A DNA stretch of 30,372 nucleotides from the NCBI GenBank assembly GCA_023515745.1, contig JALECJ010000009.1:1-30372 (forward strand), read 5' to 3'. Of this stretch, positions 1 to 6,954 are shown one piece after another (the stretch's first letter is position 1; each line of letters starts with the position of its first letter). Origin of the DNA: Amoeboaphelidium protococcarum (Eukaryota > Aphelidiomycota > Aphelidea). The translations under genes and the position numbers were made by a program. Under the pieces are notes generated by a model that saw only the letters and a list, made by a program, of their open reading frames with translations, was not told the origin of the DNA and ran no database searches.

Positions 1-68
1 GAGGATCCTATTTGCTAGTGATTTATCACTAGTTTGGTTTCCTGCTGATTATCCATTGTTACATACTT
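1..68. repeat. Left copy of the 68-bp terminal direct repeat (contig join)
   Basis: Bases 1-68 are identical to bases 30305-30372. They lie inside a group I intron core, in the P/Q/R region read on the minus strand. The simplest reading is a circular molecule cut open with an overlap. A repeat-mediated false join is the alternative. Confidence 0.95.
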
Positions 69-179
69 TAAATTTTTACTGATTTATTACAACTAGTATT
101 TTTAATACTCTCTAATCTAGTATTAAAGTCTTTAGAAGTTTCCAGCATATAGTGAGATTTTAAGAGTCCAAATCTTTAG
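1..179 (-). other. Group I intron, 5' part, following nad1 exon 1 (continues at 29343-30304)
   Basis: Downstream of nad1 exon 1 the minus strand reads into a group I intron. The core element AATCAGCAGGAAAC is read from about 42-55, and CTCAGAGACTACACG straddles the contig join. A nearly identical core sits in the third cox1 intron near 22800-22850. This copy differs by a small inserted hairpin, CTAGTGATAAATCACTAG, within the core. Continued through the join, the intron is about 1.1 kb long, but it ends at an exon of nad4, not of nad1. Confidence 0.75.
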
Positions 180-762
180 ACTCAGGTAGATCAAATGGTA
201 CTCTATTAGTTTCAGCTAATATTACTATTAATGTTATTAAATATAAAGGTAAATAAATTAATAAATTATTAATTGGTAAAAGATTAAAATAATAAAATCT
301 AAAAGAACCAATAGAAAGAGCTAATATAAAATAAATCATACCTAATATTAATTCATATGATATTAATTGTGAAGTTGTTCTAATAGCACCTACTAATGTA
401 TATTTATTTTTTGATGCCCATCCACCTAATAAAATACCGTATAATTCTAAACCACCAATAGCTAAAAGAATAAGTATACCAAGATAGGAATCTAAAAGAT
501 AATAAAATAACCATAATGCTAAAGATAATAAAAATGATAATAAAGGTGATAAGGTAAAAATTATTAAATAGGATCTTTGAGGTATTAATATTTCTTTAAA
601 TAATAATTTTAAACCGTCAGTTAATGGTTGTAATATACCATATGGACCTACAATATTAGGTCCTACTCTCATTTGAATACTAGCTTGTACCTTACGTTCA
701 GCTAAGGTATATAACATAATAGATAAAATTAATGGTACAATAATTAATAATAATTTAATCAT
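180..762 (-). CDS. nad1: NADH dehydrogenase subunit 1, exon 1 (3' part of gene absent)
   Basis: This is the ND1 proton-pumping subunit of complex I in the inner mitochondrial membrane. The start ATG is at 762. The protein opens with a hydrophobic helix followed by [19 protein letters not shown], the conserved ND1 quinone-site loop. It runs through several membrane segments to AETNRVPFDLPE, where ND1 normally continues with an acidic loop and about 130 more residues. Here the frame ends within a few codons, at a typical group I insertion point, so the real exon end lies between about 180 and 184. No downstream nad1 exon was found: the intron instead runs into nad4. Copies of its 5' end recur at 1967, 1341 and 2524. 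The identification is certain; the exact 3' boundary is not. Confidence 0.95.
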
Positions 763-1221
763 CTAAGTTTTAATTATTCAAGAATTTTTTTTTCTATTTA
801 CTAAACTATTTTTTAACTAATAATTTAATTATATATTATTAAAAATTTTTACAATTTTTATATCCAAAATAATAAATACCCTGCATAATCTAAGATTCTG
901 CGAGGATACCTAAAATGGATAGTGATAGGATACCTAAAACGGATAGTGATAGGATACCTAAAACAAATAGTGACAAGATAGATAATAATATTGATAAATA
1001 ACTAATAATAGATAAGAACTTATAGTGAAAAATTCTGTATACAGAATCTGAGAGATTAATGAAAATTATATGATCTGATAAACTCCTGTAATATTTTTAT
1101 ATTATTATATACTAATAGTTATAAAAAATAAGACGTGATTATTAGAATCATGAACTATGAAAAATTTAATTATGAAAACTTTAGATTAGATTAAGATTTA
1201 ATCTACCGTTTTAAAAACTAT
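763..1221. other. Intergenic block without a gene, with 24-bp repeats and small palindromes
   Basis: No credible gene is visible. The block contains three tandem copies of a 24-bp unit (909-980) and small palindromes such as ATTCTGTATACAGAAT near 1035. The sequence just upstream of nad1 (763-800, rich in TTATTCAAGAATTTTT) is also found upstream of the mini-chimera at 1341, so the nad1 leader was duplicated with the start codon. Confidence 0.6.
909..980 (-). repeat. 24-bp tandem repeat, three units (inverted copy of the family)
   Basis: Three head-to-tail units begin at 909, 933 and 957, each of the form CCTAAAACGGATAGTGATAG followed by GATA. The third has drifted. The same unit, in the opposite orientation, occurs twice at 15291-15338 and three times at 27611-27682. 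Confidence 0.95.
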
Positions 1222-1341
1222 TTAATAAGTATAGATAAGAGAATCAAAAAGATTAATTAATGGTAAAATAATTAAAAAATATGCGAAATAATAAATACTT
1301 GATAAAATTAAAGGAATTATAATTATTAATAATTTTATCAT
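1222..1341 (-). pseudogene. Mini-chimera: nad1 start fused to cob C-terminus (39 codons)
   Basis: An ATG at 1341-1339 opens a 39-codon frame ending in TAA at 1224-1222. The first dozen or so codons (MIKLLIIIIPLIL) match the start of nad1. The remainder (SSIYYFAYFLIILPLIN, then LFDSLIYTY) matches the end of cytochrome b encoded at about 2902-2983. The upstream sequence also resembles the nad1 leader. Either this is a recombination scar with no product, or a tiny membrane peptide is made. The intact frame is seen; function is unknown. Confidence 0.75.
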
Positions 1342-1394
1342 TCAGACTTTAACTATTCAAGAATTTTCTTGATTACCTTTGACTATAAAAAAAT

Positions 1395-1967
1395 TTAAGA
1401 TCTAAAGCATCCGCAAAATAAAGATTTAATAGCTGAAAAAAAAGAACGAGTAGAAACATGAGCAGAAACAGGAGCAGAAACAGGAGCAGAAACAGGAGCA
1501 GAAACAGGAACTTCTTCCGGAACTTGTCGGGCTAATTCAACAGATTGGATTTGAATTCTTCTTAGAAGATTAGGGTCTAAATCAATGCTTTTAAAGGTTC
1601 CCGTGCGGACAGGCTCAAAAAAAGGATCATGATCTAAACAATACATAATAGAAGGACAACATATTTTTATTAAAATAAATAAAAATGTTATACCTAAAAT
1701 ATAGTTTAATATACGATTTTTATTTTCTTCTGCAATCCTAGTATTAATACTAGGTAATATCAAATTTATTGGATATGATCTTTGAGGTATTATTATTTCT
1801 TTAAATAATGATTTTAAACCGTCAGTTATCGGTTGTAATAGTTCATATGGACCTACAATATTAGGTCCTACTCTCATTTGAATACTAGCTTGTGTCTTAC
1901 GTTCAGCTAAGGTATATAACATAATAGATAAAATTAATGGTACAATAATTAATAATAATTTAACCAT
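1395..1967 (-). CDS. Chimeric ORF: ND1 N-terminus fused to an orphan C-terminal domain (190 aa)
   Basis: Residues 1-65 copy the N-terminus of ND1, including [18 protein letters not shown]; over 192 bases the DNA differs from nad1 exon 1 at only about 11 positions. After a short linker comes a segment absent from ND1. It has a membrane helix ending [17 protein letters not shown], a polar stretch with GTFKSI, four PVSA repeats encoded by a 12-bp tandem repeat, and the C-terminus [16 protein letters not shown]. The neighbouring ORF (2015-2524) shares this second half. The start ATG at 1967 is the copied nad1 start. I recognise no known family for the C-terminal domain. Its layout recalls the chimeric mitochondrial ORFs of plants, but that is analogy only. 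It is either an expressed orphan gene or a recombination by-product; an open frame over 190 codons favours recent origin or selection. Confidence 0.75.
   Translation of the reverse strand: MVKLLLIIVPLILSIMLYTLAERKTQASIQMRVGPNIVGPYELLQPITDGLKSLFKEIIIPQRSYPINLILPSINTRIAEENKNRILNYILGITFLFILIKICCPSIMYCLDHDPFFEPVRTGTFKSIDLDPNLLRRIQIQSVELARQVPEEVPVSAPVSAPVSAPVSAHVSTRSFFSAIKSLFCGCFRS
1461..1508 (-). repeat. 12-bp tandem repeat encoding PVSA units
   Basis: Four near-identical 12-bp units (AGCAGAAACAGG on the plus strand) are in frame and encode the low-complexity stretch of the chimeric ORF. Confidence 0.9.
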
Positions 1968-2014
1968 TCAGGCTTTAAGTATTAAAAAAATTTACCTAAT
2001 TTATATATAAAATA

Positions 2015-2524
2015 TTAGGATTTAAAGCATCCGCAAAAAAAGGATTTTACTAAATCAAAAAAAGAATGCGAAGAAGAAGAAACAGTGGTTTGAGCTACCG
2101 GATTAACAGTAGGAACAACCGGGACCTCACGGACAACTTGAGGTACAATTTCTACATTAACTCTCTGTAGATCCATGGCATATCTGATGCTATCAAAAGT
2201 TCCATCTCCATAGCTTCCATAAGTTTTAGATATATTAGATATATTGGAAATACTAGAATTAGAGGGGCTAATAGAGAGATTTGTGTTATCAAAACAATAC
2301 ATAATAGAAGGATAACATATTTTTATTAAAATAAATAGTGCTATTGTTAAAACAAAAATCAAAAAAAATTTTTTAGGGTCAGTAAATAGTAATAATGTAG
2401 AAAATTTATTTATCATATAGGGAAAAATTTTCATTTGGATTGTTGATGTCATCATAGATATATTAATGGTATTTAAGATAGTCGAAATTTTAGAAGGAAT
2501 TATAATTAATAATGTTTTTATCAT
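2015..2524 (-). CDS. Second chimeric ORF, diverged ND1-like start plus the same orphan C-terminal domain (169 aa)
   Basis: The first 36 or so residues (MIKTLLIIIP then STIQMK and FPYM) align with the ND1 N-terminus but have lost its conserved residues (AERK and RVGPN are gone). The second half matches the neighbouring ORF at 1395-1967. It has [30 protein letters not shown] and SFFDLVKSFFCGCFKS at the end. A serine- and asparagine-rich insertion (about residues 80-100) replaces part of the linker. The orphan domain is better conserved between the two ORFs than the ND1 part. That suggests the C-terminal half is what matters, or that the ND1 part here is simply the older copy. It lies 47 bp upstream of the other chimera on the same strand. 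No known family recognised. Confidence 0.65.
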   Translation of the reverse strand: MIKTLLIIIPSKISTILNTINISMMTSTIQMKIFPYMINKFSTLLLFTDPKKFFLIFVLTIALFILIKICYPSIMYCFDNTNLSISPSNSSISNISNISKTYGSYGDGTFDSIRYAMDLQRVNVEIVPQVVREVPVVPTVNPVAQTTVSSSSHSFFDLVKSFFCGCFKS

Positions 2525-2582
2525 TCAGAATTTAAGAATTTTATTTTTATCTGCTAACTTTGTCTTTTGAACAAAATTTTTA

Positions 2583-2690
2583 ATTAATTATTACATCCAC
2601 AAATAAGGGATTTAATAAAGATTTTTAAAATGACAAAATTATTAATAATAGTAAGATAACAAGTAATAAAAAATTCATTTAGGTTTTAAA
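2583..2690 (-). pseudogene. Possible third remnant of the CGC-tailed orphan domain
   Basis: An open minus-strand reading ends ILKIFIKSLICGCNN followed by TAA, close to the tails [10 protein letters not shown] and KSFFCGCFKS of the two neighbouring ORFs. No start codon or membrane segment like the others was found upstream, so at most a decayed copy is left. The match is short, and chance is possible. Confidence 0.35.
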
Positions 2691-2898
2691 AATTTTTAAC
2701 TGTTTTCTATTTAGCTGACCATACTATATAACTAATTTTACTGAATTTTAATTTTCTATAATGGATTAAAATTATAGTTTAAATGGTTTGTTTAGATACA
2801 TAAATCTTTATTGTATTTTATTAAATATTATATATACTATTAATAATATATTAAGTGAGTATTTATAATTTAACTATTATAATTTACCTACAGTTGAA
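2691..2898. other. AT-rich spacer downstream of cob
   Basis: I see no gene, tRNA or repeat here that I can support. Confidence 0.5.
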
Positions 2899-3612
2899 TT
2901 AATGAGTATAAATAAGTGAATCTAATAGGTTAATAAGTGGTAAAATAATTAAGAAATAAGAGAAATAATAAATACTAGATAAAATAGATAAATTAATAAT
3001 TTCTTCTGATATAGGTAATGCACCGCAAATAACTAATAATAAATAACTACCAATAAATAACCAATAAAAGATTTTAGAATAAGATCTTATAGTATAGGAT
3101 CTTATAGCAAATTGAGAAATAAATGGTAATATTAATAATATTAATAATGATAATGCTAATGCTACTACACCTAATAATTTATTAGGTATTGTTCTTAATA
3201 TAGCATATGGAGCTAATAAATACCATTCAGGTTGAATAGATAAAGGTGTAACTAAAGGATTAGCAGGTATATAATTATCAGGGTGATTTAAATAATTAGG
3301 AAAATAAAATACTAAAGTTGAAAATAAAATTAAAAATAATGTAAAATAATAAAGATCTTTTATAGTAAAATAAGGATGAAAATAAATTTTATCAGTATTA
3401 GATGATATACCTAAAGGATTATTACTAGCATGTTCATGTAAAGCTGATAAGTGATAAGCTACTAATCCTAATAAAATAAATGGTAATAAATAATGTAATG
3501 AATAGAAACGGTTTAATGTAGGATTTCCTACTGAGAAGCCACCCCAAACTAAAATAACTAAATCTTGTCCTAAATAAGGGATAGCAGATAATAAATTAGT
3601 AATTACTGTTGC
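2899..3612 (-). CDS. cob: Cytochrome b, exon 3
   Basis: The exon starts with GCA ACA GTA directly after an intron-terminal G and reads ATVITNLLSAIPYLGQDLV, then GGFSVGNPTLNRFYSLHYLLP. It thus carries the second pair of haem-ligand histidines (FYSLHYLLP and LVAYHLSALHEH, about residues 1-50 of the exon). It continues through PEWYLLAPYAILRTIPNK, the conserved Qo-site segment, and the last membrane helices, and ends in TAA. With exons 1 and 2 the protein is about 372 residues, normal for cytochrome b. The last 27 or so codons are duplicated in the mini-chimera at 1222-1341. Confidence 0.97.
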   Translation of the reverse strand, partial: ATVITNLLSAIPYLGQDLVILVWGGFSVGNPTLNRFYSLHYLLPFILLGLVAYHLSALHEHASNNPLGISSNTDKIYFHPYFTIKDLYYFTLFLILFSTLVFYFPNYLNHPDNYIPANPLVTPLSIQPEWYLLAPYAILRTIPNKLLGVVALALSLLILLILPFISQFAIRSYTIRSYSKIFYWLFIGSYLLLVICGALPISEEIINLSILSSIYYFSYFLIILPLINLLDSLIYTH

Positions 3613-4743
3613 CAAACTTCTAAATTTAATTATATCTTTTTATAACTAAAACTTATGTTCATAATTAAATCCATGTACTTTTAATATAATATCTCTATAA
3701 TATTTATGATGATAAGTCATCTAATATTTCATACAATAATTTTCAATTATTTAATATTTATGATGATAAGTCATCTAATATTTCTGAGATCTTTTCTATA
3801 ATATTTTTCAATATTATTTATTTAATTAAAAGCCTTGTGTTAGTATTAAAACTATAGAAATTCCGACTGTACATTAAATATCATTTCAGATATCCATCAG
3901 TGATCCAGTCTGTAGAGATTAAATAGATAACCCACGGTCTTAAGTTGAACATTACTTATTGACCTAGTTTTCACTAATGTCGCTCTAATTAATTATATTT
4001 TTCTTTCTATTAATTACAAATATAATATTTTAAATTAGAACTATATATTATACTTAACTTTAATTTTCTATCATAAATTTATATTTCATACTAGGATGAA
4101 TATATGGTTCAAGAATTTTATATAAATTATTTATATTTTTTTTAGGTATATAAATATTATATTGATCTGGAACACCTGCAGAATTAATAGTAGTATTTAA
4201 ATTATATTTTTTATTAAGAACTTCAATTAAAACCATTACTTCTTTATAAGTAAAATTATTAGTTGATATTTTCATTCCAGATGAAGATTTACTACCATCA
4301 TCCATTATCCAAATGGCCAGGGCCAAAGGAGTTAAATAAATCGATAATTGATCAATATCCGGTAAAATTTTTATACCATCTTTATACCATATTTTATGAA
4401 TCCAATTAAAACTACTAAATGTAAAAGTTTTAAATCTTAATATTAATCTTAATTTTCCATATTTACCTAATCTTGTTGTTAATTTTGGTATACTAATTTT
4501 ACAATAACCTAAATTAGCGATTAATTGATGTAAATATAATAAATAAGCTTTATGAGTATTTTCTTGATAAAAACATATTCTAGTACCATTACTACGTTTT
4601 TCAGCATATCCATCTCCTAATAATGTTCCAAATATAATAGATAATATATCTAAATTATGAGGTCCAATTCTTTTTTGAGTACTATTTTTAATTGCAAATA
4701 TAGGAATCAAATTTAATTTAAGTATAATATATTTAGGGCAATA
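3613..4743 (-). other. Group I intron 2 of cob
   Basis: It interrupts the gene after GQMSIWG. Upstream exon ends in T and the intron ends in G, as group I introns require. The conserved core near 3860-3985 (minus strand: ACAGACTGGATCACTG and TTAATGTACAGTCGG) is shared with cob intron 1, nad5 and cox2 introns. The 5' part holds a homing-endonuclease ORF continuous with exon 2. Confidence 0.85.
4060..4743 (-). CDS. LAGLIDADG homing endonuclease in cob intron 2 (I-SceI-like type)
   Basis: The frame continues from cob exon 2 through the intron and ends at 4060. The two helices that form the catalytic pair are visible as LSIIFGTLLGDGYAEKR and [17 protein letters not shown], both with the expected acidic residue. 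The segment RIGPHNLDI that precedes the first motif is shared by all four introns of this family. These proteins cut the intronless allele to spread the intron and sometimes act as splicing maturases. The mature protein probably comes from proteolysis of the exon-fused precursor. No internal disruption was seen, so it may be active. Confidence 0.88.
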   Translation of the reverse strand, partial: YCPKYIILKLNLIPIFAIKNSTQKRIGPHNLDILSIIFGTLLGDGYAEKRSNGTRICFYQENTHKAYLLYLHQLIANLGYCKISIPKLTTRLGKYGKLRLILRFKTFTFSSFNWIHKIWYKDGIKILPDIDQLSIYLTPLALAIWIMDDGSKSSSGMKISTNNFTYKEVMVLIEVLNKKYNLNTTINSAGVPDQYNIYIPKKNINNLYKILEPYIHPSMKYKFMIEN

Positions 4744-4794
4744 ACCCCAAATTGACATTTGACCAAATGGTAAAACATAACCTAAAAAAGCTGT
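4744..4794 (-). CDS. cob: Cytochrome b, exon 2 (17 codons)
   Basis: A 51-base exon encodes TAFLGYVLPFGQMSIWG, the strongly conserved cytochrome b segment around the Qo site. It joins exon 1 (LMMG) and exon 3 (ATVITNLL) without frame change. Both flanks obey the T/G rule of group I introns. Confidence 0.95.
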
Positions 4795-5744
4795 CATGAA
4801 TAAAAATTCACCGACTGTACATTAAGCATCATTTCAGATACCCACCAGTGATCCAGTCTGTAGCGAAGTTATATACCTCCGACGGTCTTAATTATAAATT
4901 TTAATCTTTAACCGTTTTCACTAGTGTTGCCAAAATCATTATTATTAATTCTATTAAAAATAAAATAATTAATTTTATGAATTTATCATCTATTCATTAT
5001 AAATTAATTCTATATATATATTTTATTAATTTATTGAAAATTTATTTCAAAAATAGGACTATATTTTATTTAATTTTTAATTTTTTTATTTAATTTATAC
5101 ATCATACTAGGACACATATATGGTTCAACAATATTAATTAAATTTTCCATTGAATTTTGAAAAATTCTAATTCTATATTGATTATTTAAACCATCTTTTG
5201 TTTTACCATCTTTATTAATTATAACCTTTAAATTATATTTAATAGTTAAGATATTACATATACGTAATATATCTGAATAAGTAAAACAATGTGTAGATAA
5301 AGTAAGTCCTGTTTTTTGAACTGCACCATCATCCATTATCCAAATGGCTAGGGCCAATGGGGTTAAATATAATTCAATATTATCAGGTATAACTTTTTTA
5401 TTATTAATATAAAAATCTTTATATATATTAATAAAACTAGTAAAAGTATATGTATAAAAATAATAGGTTTGATTATTATTTTTACGTTTATTTATAATTG
5501 GTAAAGTATTAGTATAACCTAGATTTTTAAATAAATTATATAAAAAATAAATATAATCCTTATTTTTTTGTTCTAATCTAAGTCTTATATTTCCTTTAAC
5601 ATTATATAATGTACTATCACCTAATAAAGAACCGTATATAATAGATAAAATATCAATATTATGAGGTCCAATTCTTTTATAAGCTCTAATTCTAGGTAAA
5701 GTAAAAAAATTTAAATTAAATAAAATATCTTGGGCAATATTTTC
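4795..5744 (-). other. Group I intron 1 of cob
   Basis: Inserted between LMMG and TAFLGY. The core lies at about 4809-4935, downstream of the ORF, and is closely similar to the cob intron 2, nad5 and cox2 cores, including CAGACTGGATCACTGGTGGG and a TGTACAGTCGG element near the 3' end. Confidence 0.85.
5070..5744 (-). CDS. LAGLIDADG homing endonuclease in cob intron 1 (I-SceI-like type)
   Basis: It reads in frame out of cob exon 1. The RIGPHNIDI lead-in is followed by [16 protein letters not shown], and the second motif reads [17 protein letters not shown]. The C-terminus [14 protein letters not shown] matches the PSMKYK ending of its relatives. A two-motif monomeric endonuclease or maturase is expected. 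The frame is open throughout. Confidence 0.88.
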   Translation of the reverse strand, partial: ENIAQDILFNLNFFTLPRIRAYKRIGPHNIDILSIIYGSLLGDSTLYNVKGNIRLRLEQKNKDYIYFLYNLFKNLGYTNTLPIINKRKNNNQTYYFYTYTFTSFINIYKDFYINNKKVIPDNIELYLTPLALAIWIMDDGAVQKTGLTLSTHCFTYSDILRICNILTIKYNLKVIINKDGKTKDGLNNQYRIRIFQNSMENLINIVEPYMCPSMMYKLNKKIKN

Positions 5745-6098
5745 ACCCATCATGAGAATATATATAACAACTCCAATATTCCATAGTTTATGACGAGGAT
5801 AGGTATATGAACCAGCATATAAACCTCTAGCAATATGAAGATAAACAAATAAAAAGAATAATGAAGCACCATTAGCATGAATATAACGAACTAACCAACC
5901 AGCATTTATATCACGCATAATATGTTCTACTAAATTGAATGATAATTCTATATTCGCTGCATAATGCATTCCTAATGTTACTCCTGTCATTATTTGAATT
6001 ACTAATATAACTCCTAATAAAGAACCATAATTCCAATTAATAGAAATATTACTTGGTAATCCAGAATAAACAAAATAATCAGTAAATAATTTAATCAT
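5745..6098 (-). CDS. cob: Cytochrome b, exon 1
   Basis: This is the N-terminal 118 codons of the haem-bearing subunit of complex III. The start ATG at 6098 gives [26 protein letters not shown]. The first haem-ligand pair lies in [18 protein letters not shown] and [13 protein letters not shown], and [19 protein letters not shown] leads into intron 1. The exon is normal in length and content. Confidence 0.97.
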
Positions 6099-6189
6099 AA
6101 TATATATAATATTATTAATTAATAAAACCTACACCAGATTAAAATACGTGAACGGTACTGGAACAATAGTATTTTTAATAAACTTTAGT

Positions 6190-6270
6190 TAAATACAGCT
6201 GAAAACTGAGTTAAAAGTATCGATATATACTGATAGGGACAGTTCAGCTGTAGGCAGACAACAGATATTA
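6190..6270 (+). repeat. Leader-like dispersed repeat, inverted copy upstream of cob
   Basis: Read on the minus strand this is TCTGTTGTCTGCCTACAGCT, then GAACTGTCCCTATC and later CAGTTTTCAGCTG. It matches elements upstream of cox1, atp6, nad5 and nad2. Relative to the family its orientation here is reversed with respect to the downstream gene. Confidence 0.7.
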
Positions 6271-6291
6271 TATTCTTAAGTTATGGTTTAA

Positions 6292-6362
6292 CAAGAGAAA
6301 AAGGAATCGAACCTTTATTATCATCTTTGGAAAATGAGGTGTTACCATTACACTATTCTCTA
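6292..6362 (-). tRNA. trnW: tRNA-Trp (anticodon CCA)
   Basis: The cloverleaf reads on the minus strand: D arm GTGT/ACAC, anticodon arm TCATT/GATGA with loop TTCCAAA, and T arm AAAGG/CCTTT with loop TTCGATT. The acceptor TAGAGAA against TTCTCTT pairs everywhere except position 1 (T-T). Anticodon CCA reads only UGG, which fits the absence of UGA as a tryptophan codon. The mispair at position 1 is a candidate for 5' editing. Confidence 0.9.
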
Positions 6363-6369
6363 ATATTTC

Positions 6370-6515
6370 CATACGCAGAGATCTTGTTCTATAGAACAAT
6401 GATTAAGGTTGAATATATTTGATATTCAATCTCGATCTTTTAAGATCCTGCTAATATTTATGACGATAGCCGGAATTCTAGAATTCCGCTTATCTTCCTC
6501 CGGTCCTCCGGTAAT
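6370..6515. repeat. Palindrome-rich dispersed repeat, copy A
   Basis: Three hairpins in a row: TTGTTCTATAGAACAA, TTGAATATATTTGATATTCAA and GATCTTTTAAGATC. Then come CTGCTAATATTTATGACGAT, the hairpin GCCGGAATTCTAGAATTCCG and a CCTCCGGTCCTCCGGT cluster. The same modules, partly reordered, recur at 12490-12585, 17917-18008 and 19677-19850. Confidence 0.85.
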
Positions 6516-6594
6516 ATTTTATAACTTTCAGTTATCTAACTATATACAAATAATATTTTATTATAAAATTTTTAATAAAATTAAGTATTATTTA

Positions 6595-6665
6595 CTTTCA
6601 AGAAAGGACTTGAACCTTTAATTACAGAACCAAAATCTGTTGTGTTACCTTTACACCACTTGAAA
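6595..6665 (-). tRNA. trnQ: tRNA-Gln (anticodon TTG)
   Basis: Acceptor TTTCAAG pairs fully with CTTGAAA. The D arm is GTGT/ACAC, anticodon arm ACAGA/TCTGT with loop TTTTGGT, and T arm AAAGG/CCTTT with loop TTCAAGT. This is the only one of the four with a perfect acceptor stem. Confidence 0.93.
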
Positions 6666-6722
6666 TTTGGATTGAATATCTTAGATATTCAACAATAATT
6701 ATTGTTAACAAAAATTTTTATT

Positions 6723-6796
6723 TGATAAAGAAAGGAATTGAACCTTCAACCTTCCCGTTAACAGCGGGATGCTCTAACCAATTGAGCTACTTTTTA
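6723..6796 (-). tRNA. trnN: tRNA-Asn (anticodon GTT), 5' end mispaired
   Basis: The D arm is GCTC/GAGC, anticodon arm TCCCG/CGGGA with loop CTGTTAA, and T arm GAAGG/CCTTT. The acceptor 5' strand TAAAAAG faces CTTTATC: positions 1 (T-C) and 3 (A-A) do not pair. Positions 1 and 2 also belong to the 3' end of trnY. A repaired 5' end would read GATAAAG, which requires editing of the first nucleotides. Confidence 0.9.
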
Positions 6797-6876
6797 TCCA
6801 AGGATGGAATCGAACCACCAATGACTATCAGTCGTCCCATTTACAGTGGGATGCACTACCACTATGCTACTTGACT
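6795..6876 (-). tRNA. trnY: tRNA-Tyr (anticodon GTA), long variable arm
   Basis: The anticodon arm is TCCCA/TGGGA with loop CTGTAAA, followed by a long variable arm (GACTGATAGTC hairpin) as in class II tRNAs. The T arm is GGTGG/CCATC with loop TTCGATT. Acceptor AGTCAAG against CTTGGAT has G-A at position 2 and T-G at position 3. Its discriminator and last acceptor base overlap trnN by two bases. Confidence 0.9.
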
Positions 6877-6954
6877 TTTTTAAAAAGTTTTTTAATTATA
6901 TATTATATACTATAAATATATATTAAAAAGATCTAAGAAGATCTCGTATAATAA

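Noticed and set aside
909-980. 24-bp repeat as a protein-coding minisatellite in the nad1 spacer
   Set aside because: No start codon or longer frame accompanies it there; only the cox2-intron copy is coding.
6409-6621. 70-codon plus-strand open frame
   Set aside because: It lies over a palindromic repeat and trnQ on the other strand; no homology is visible.
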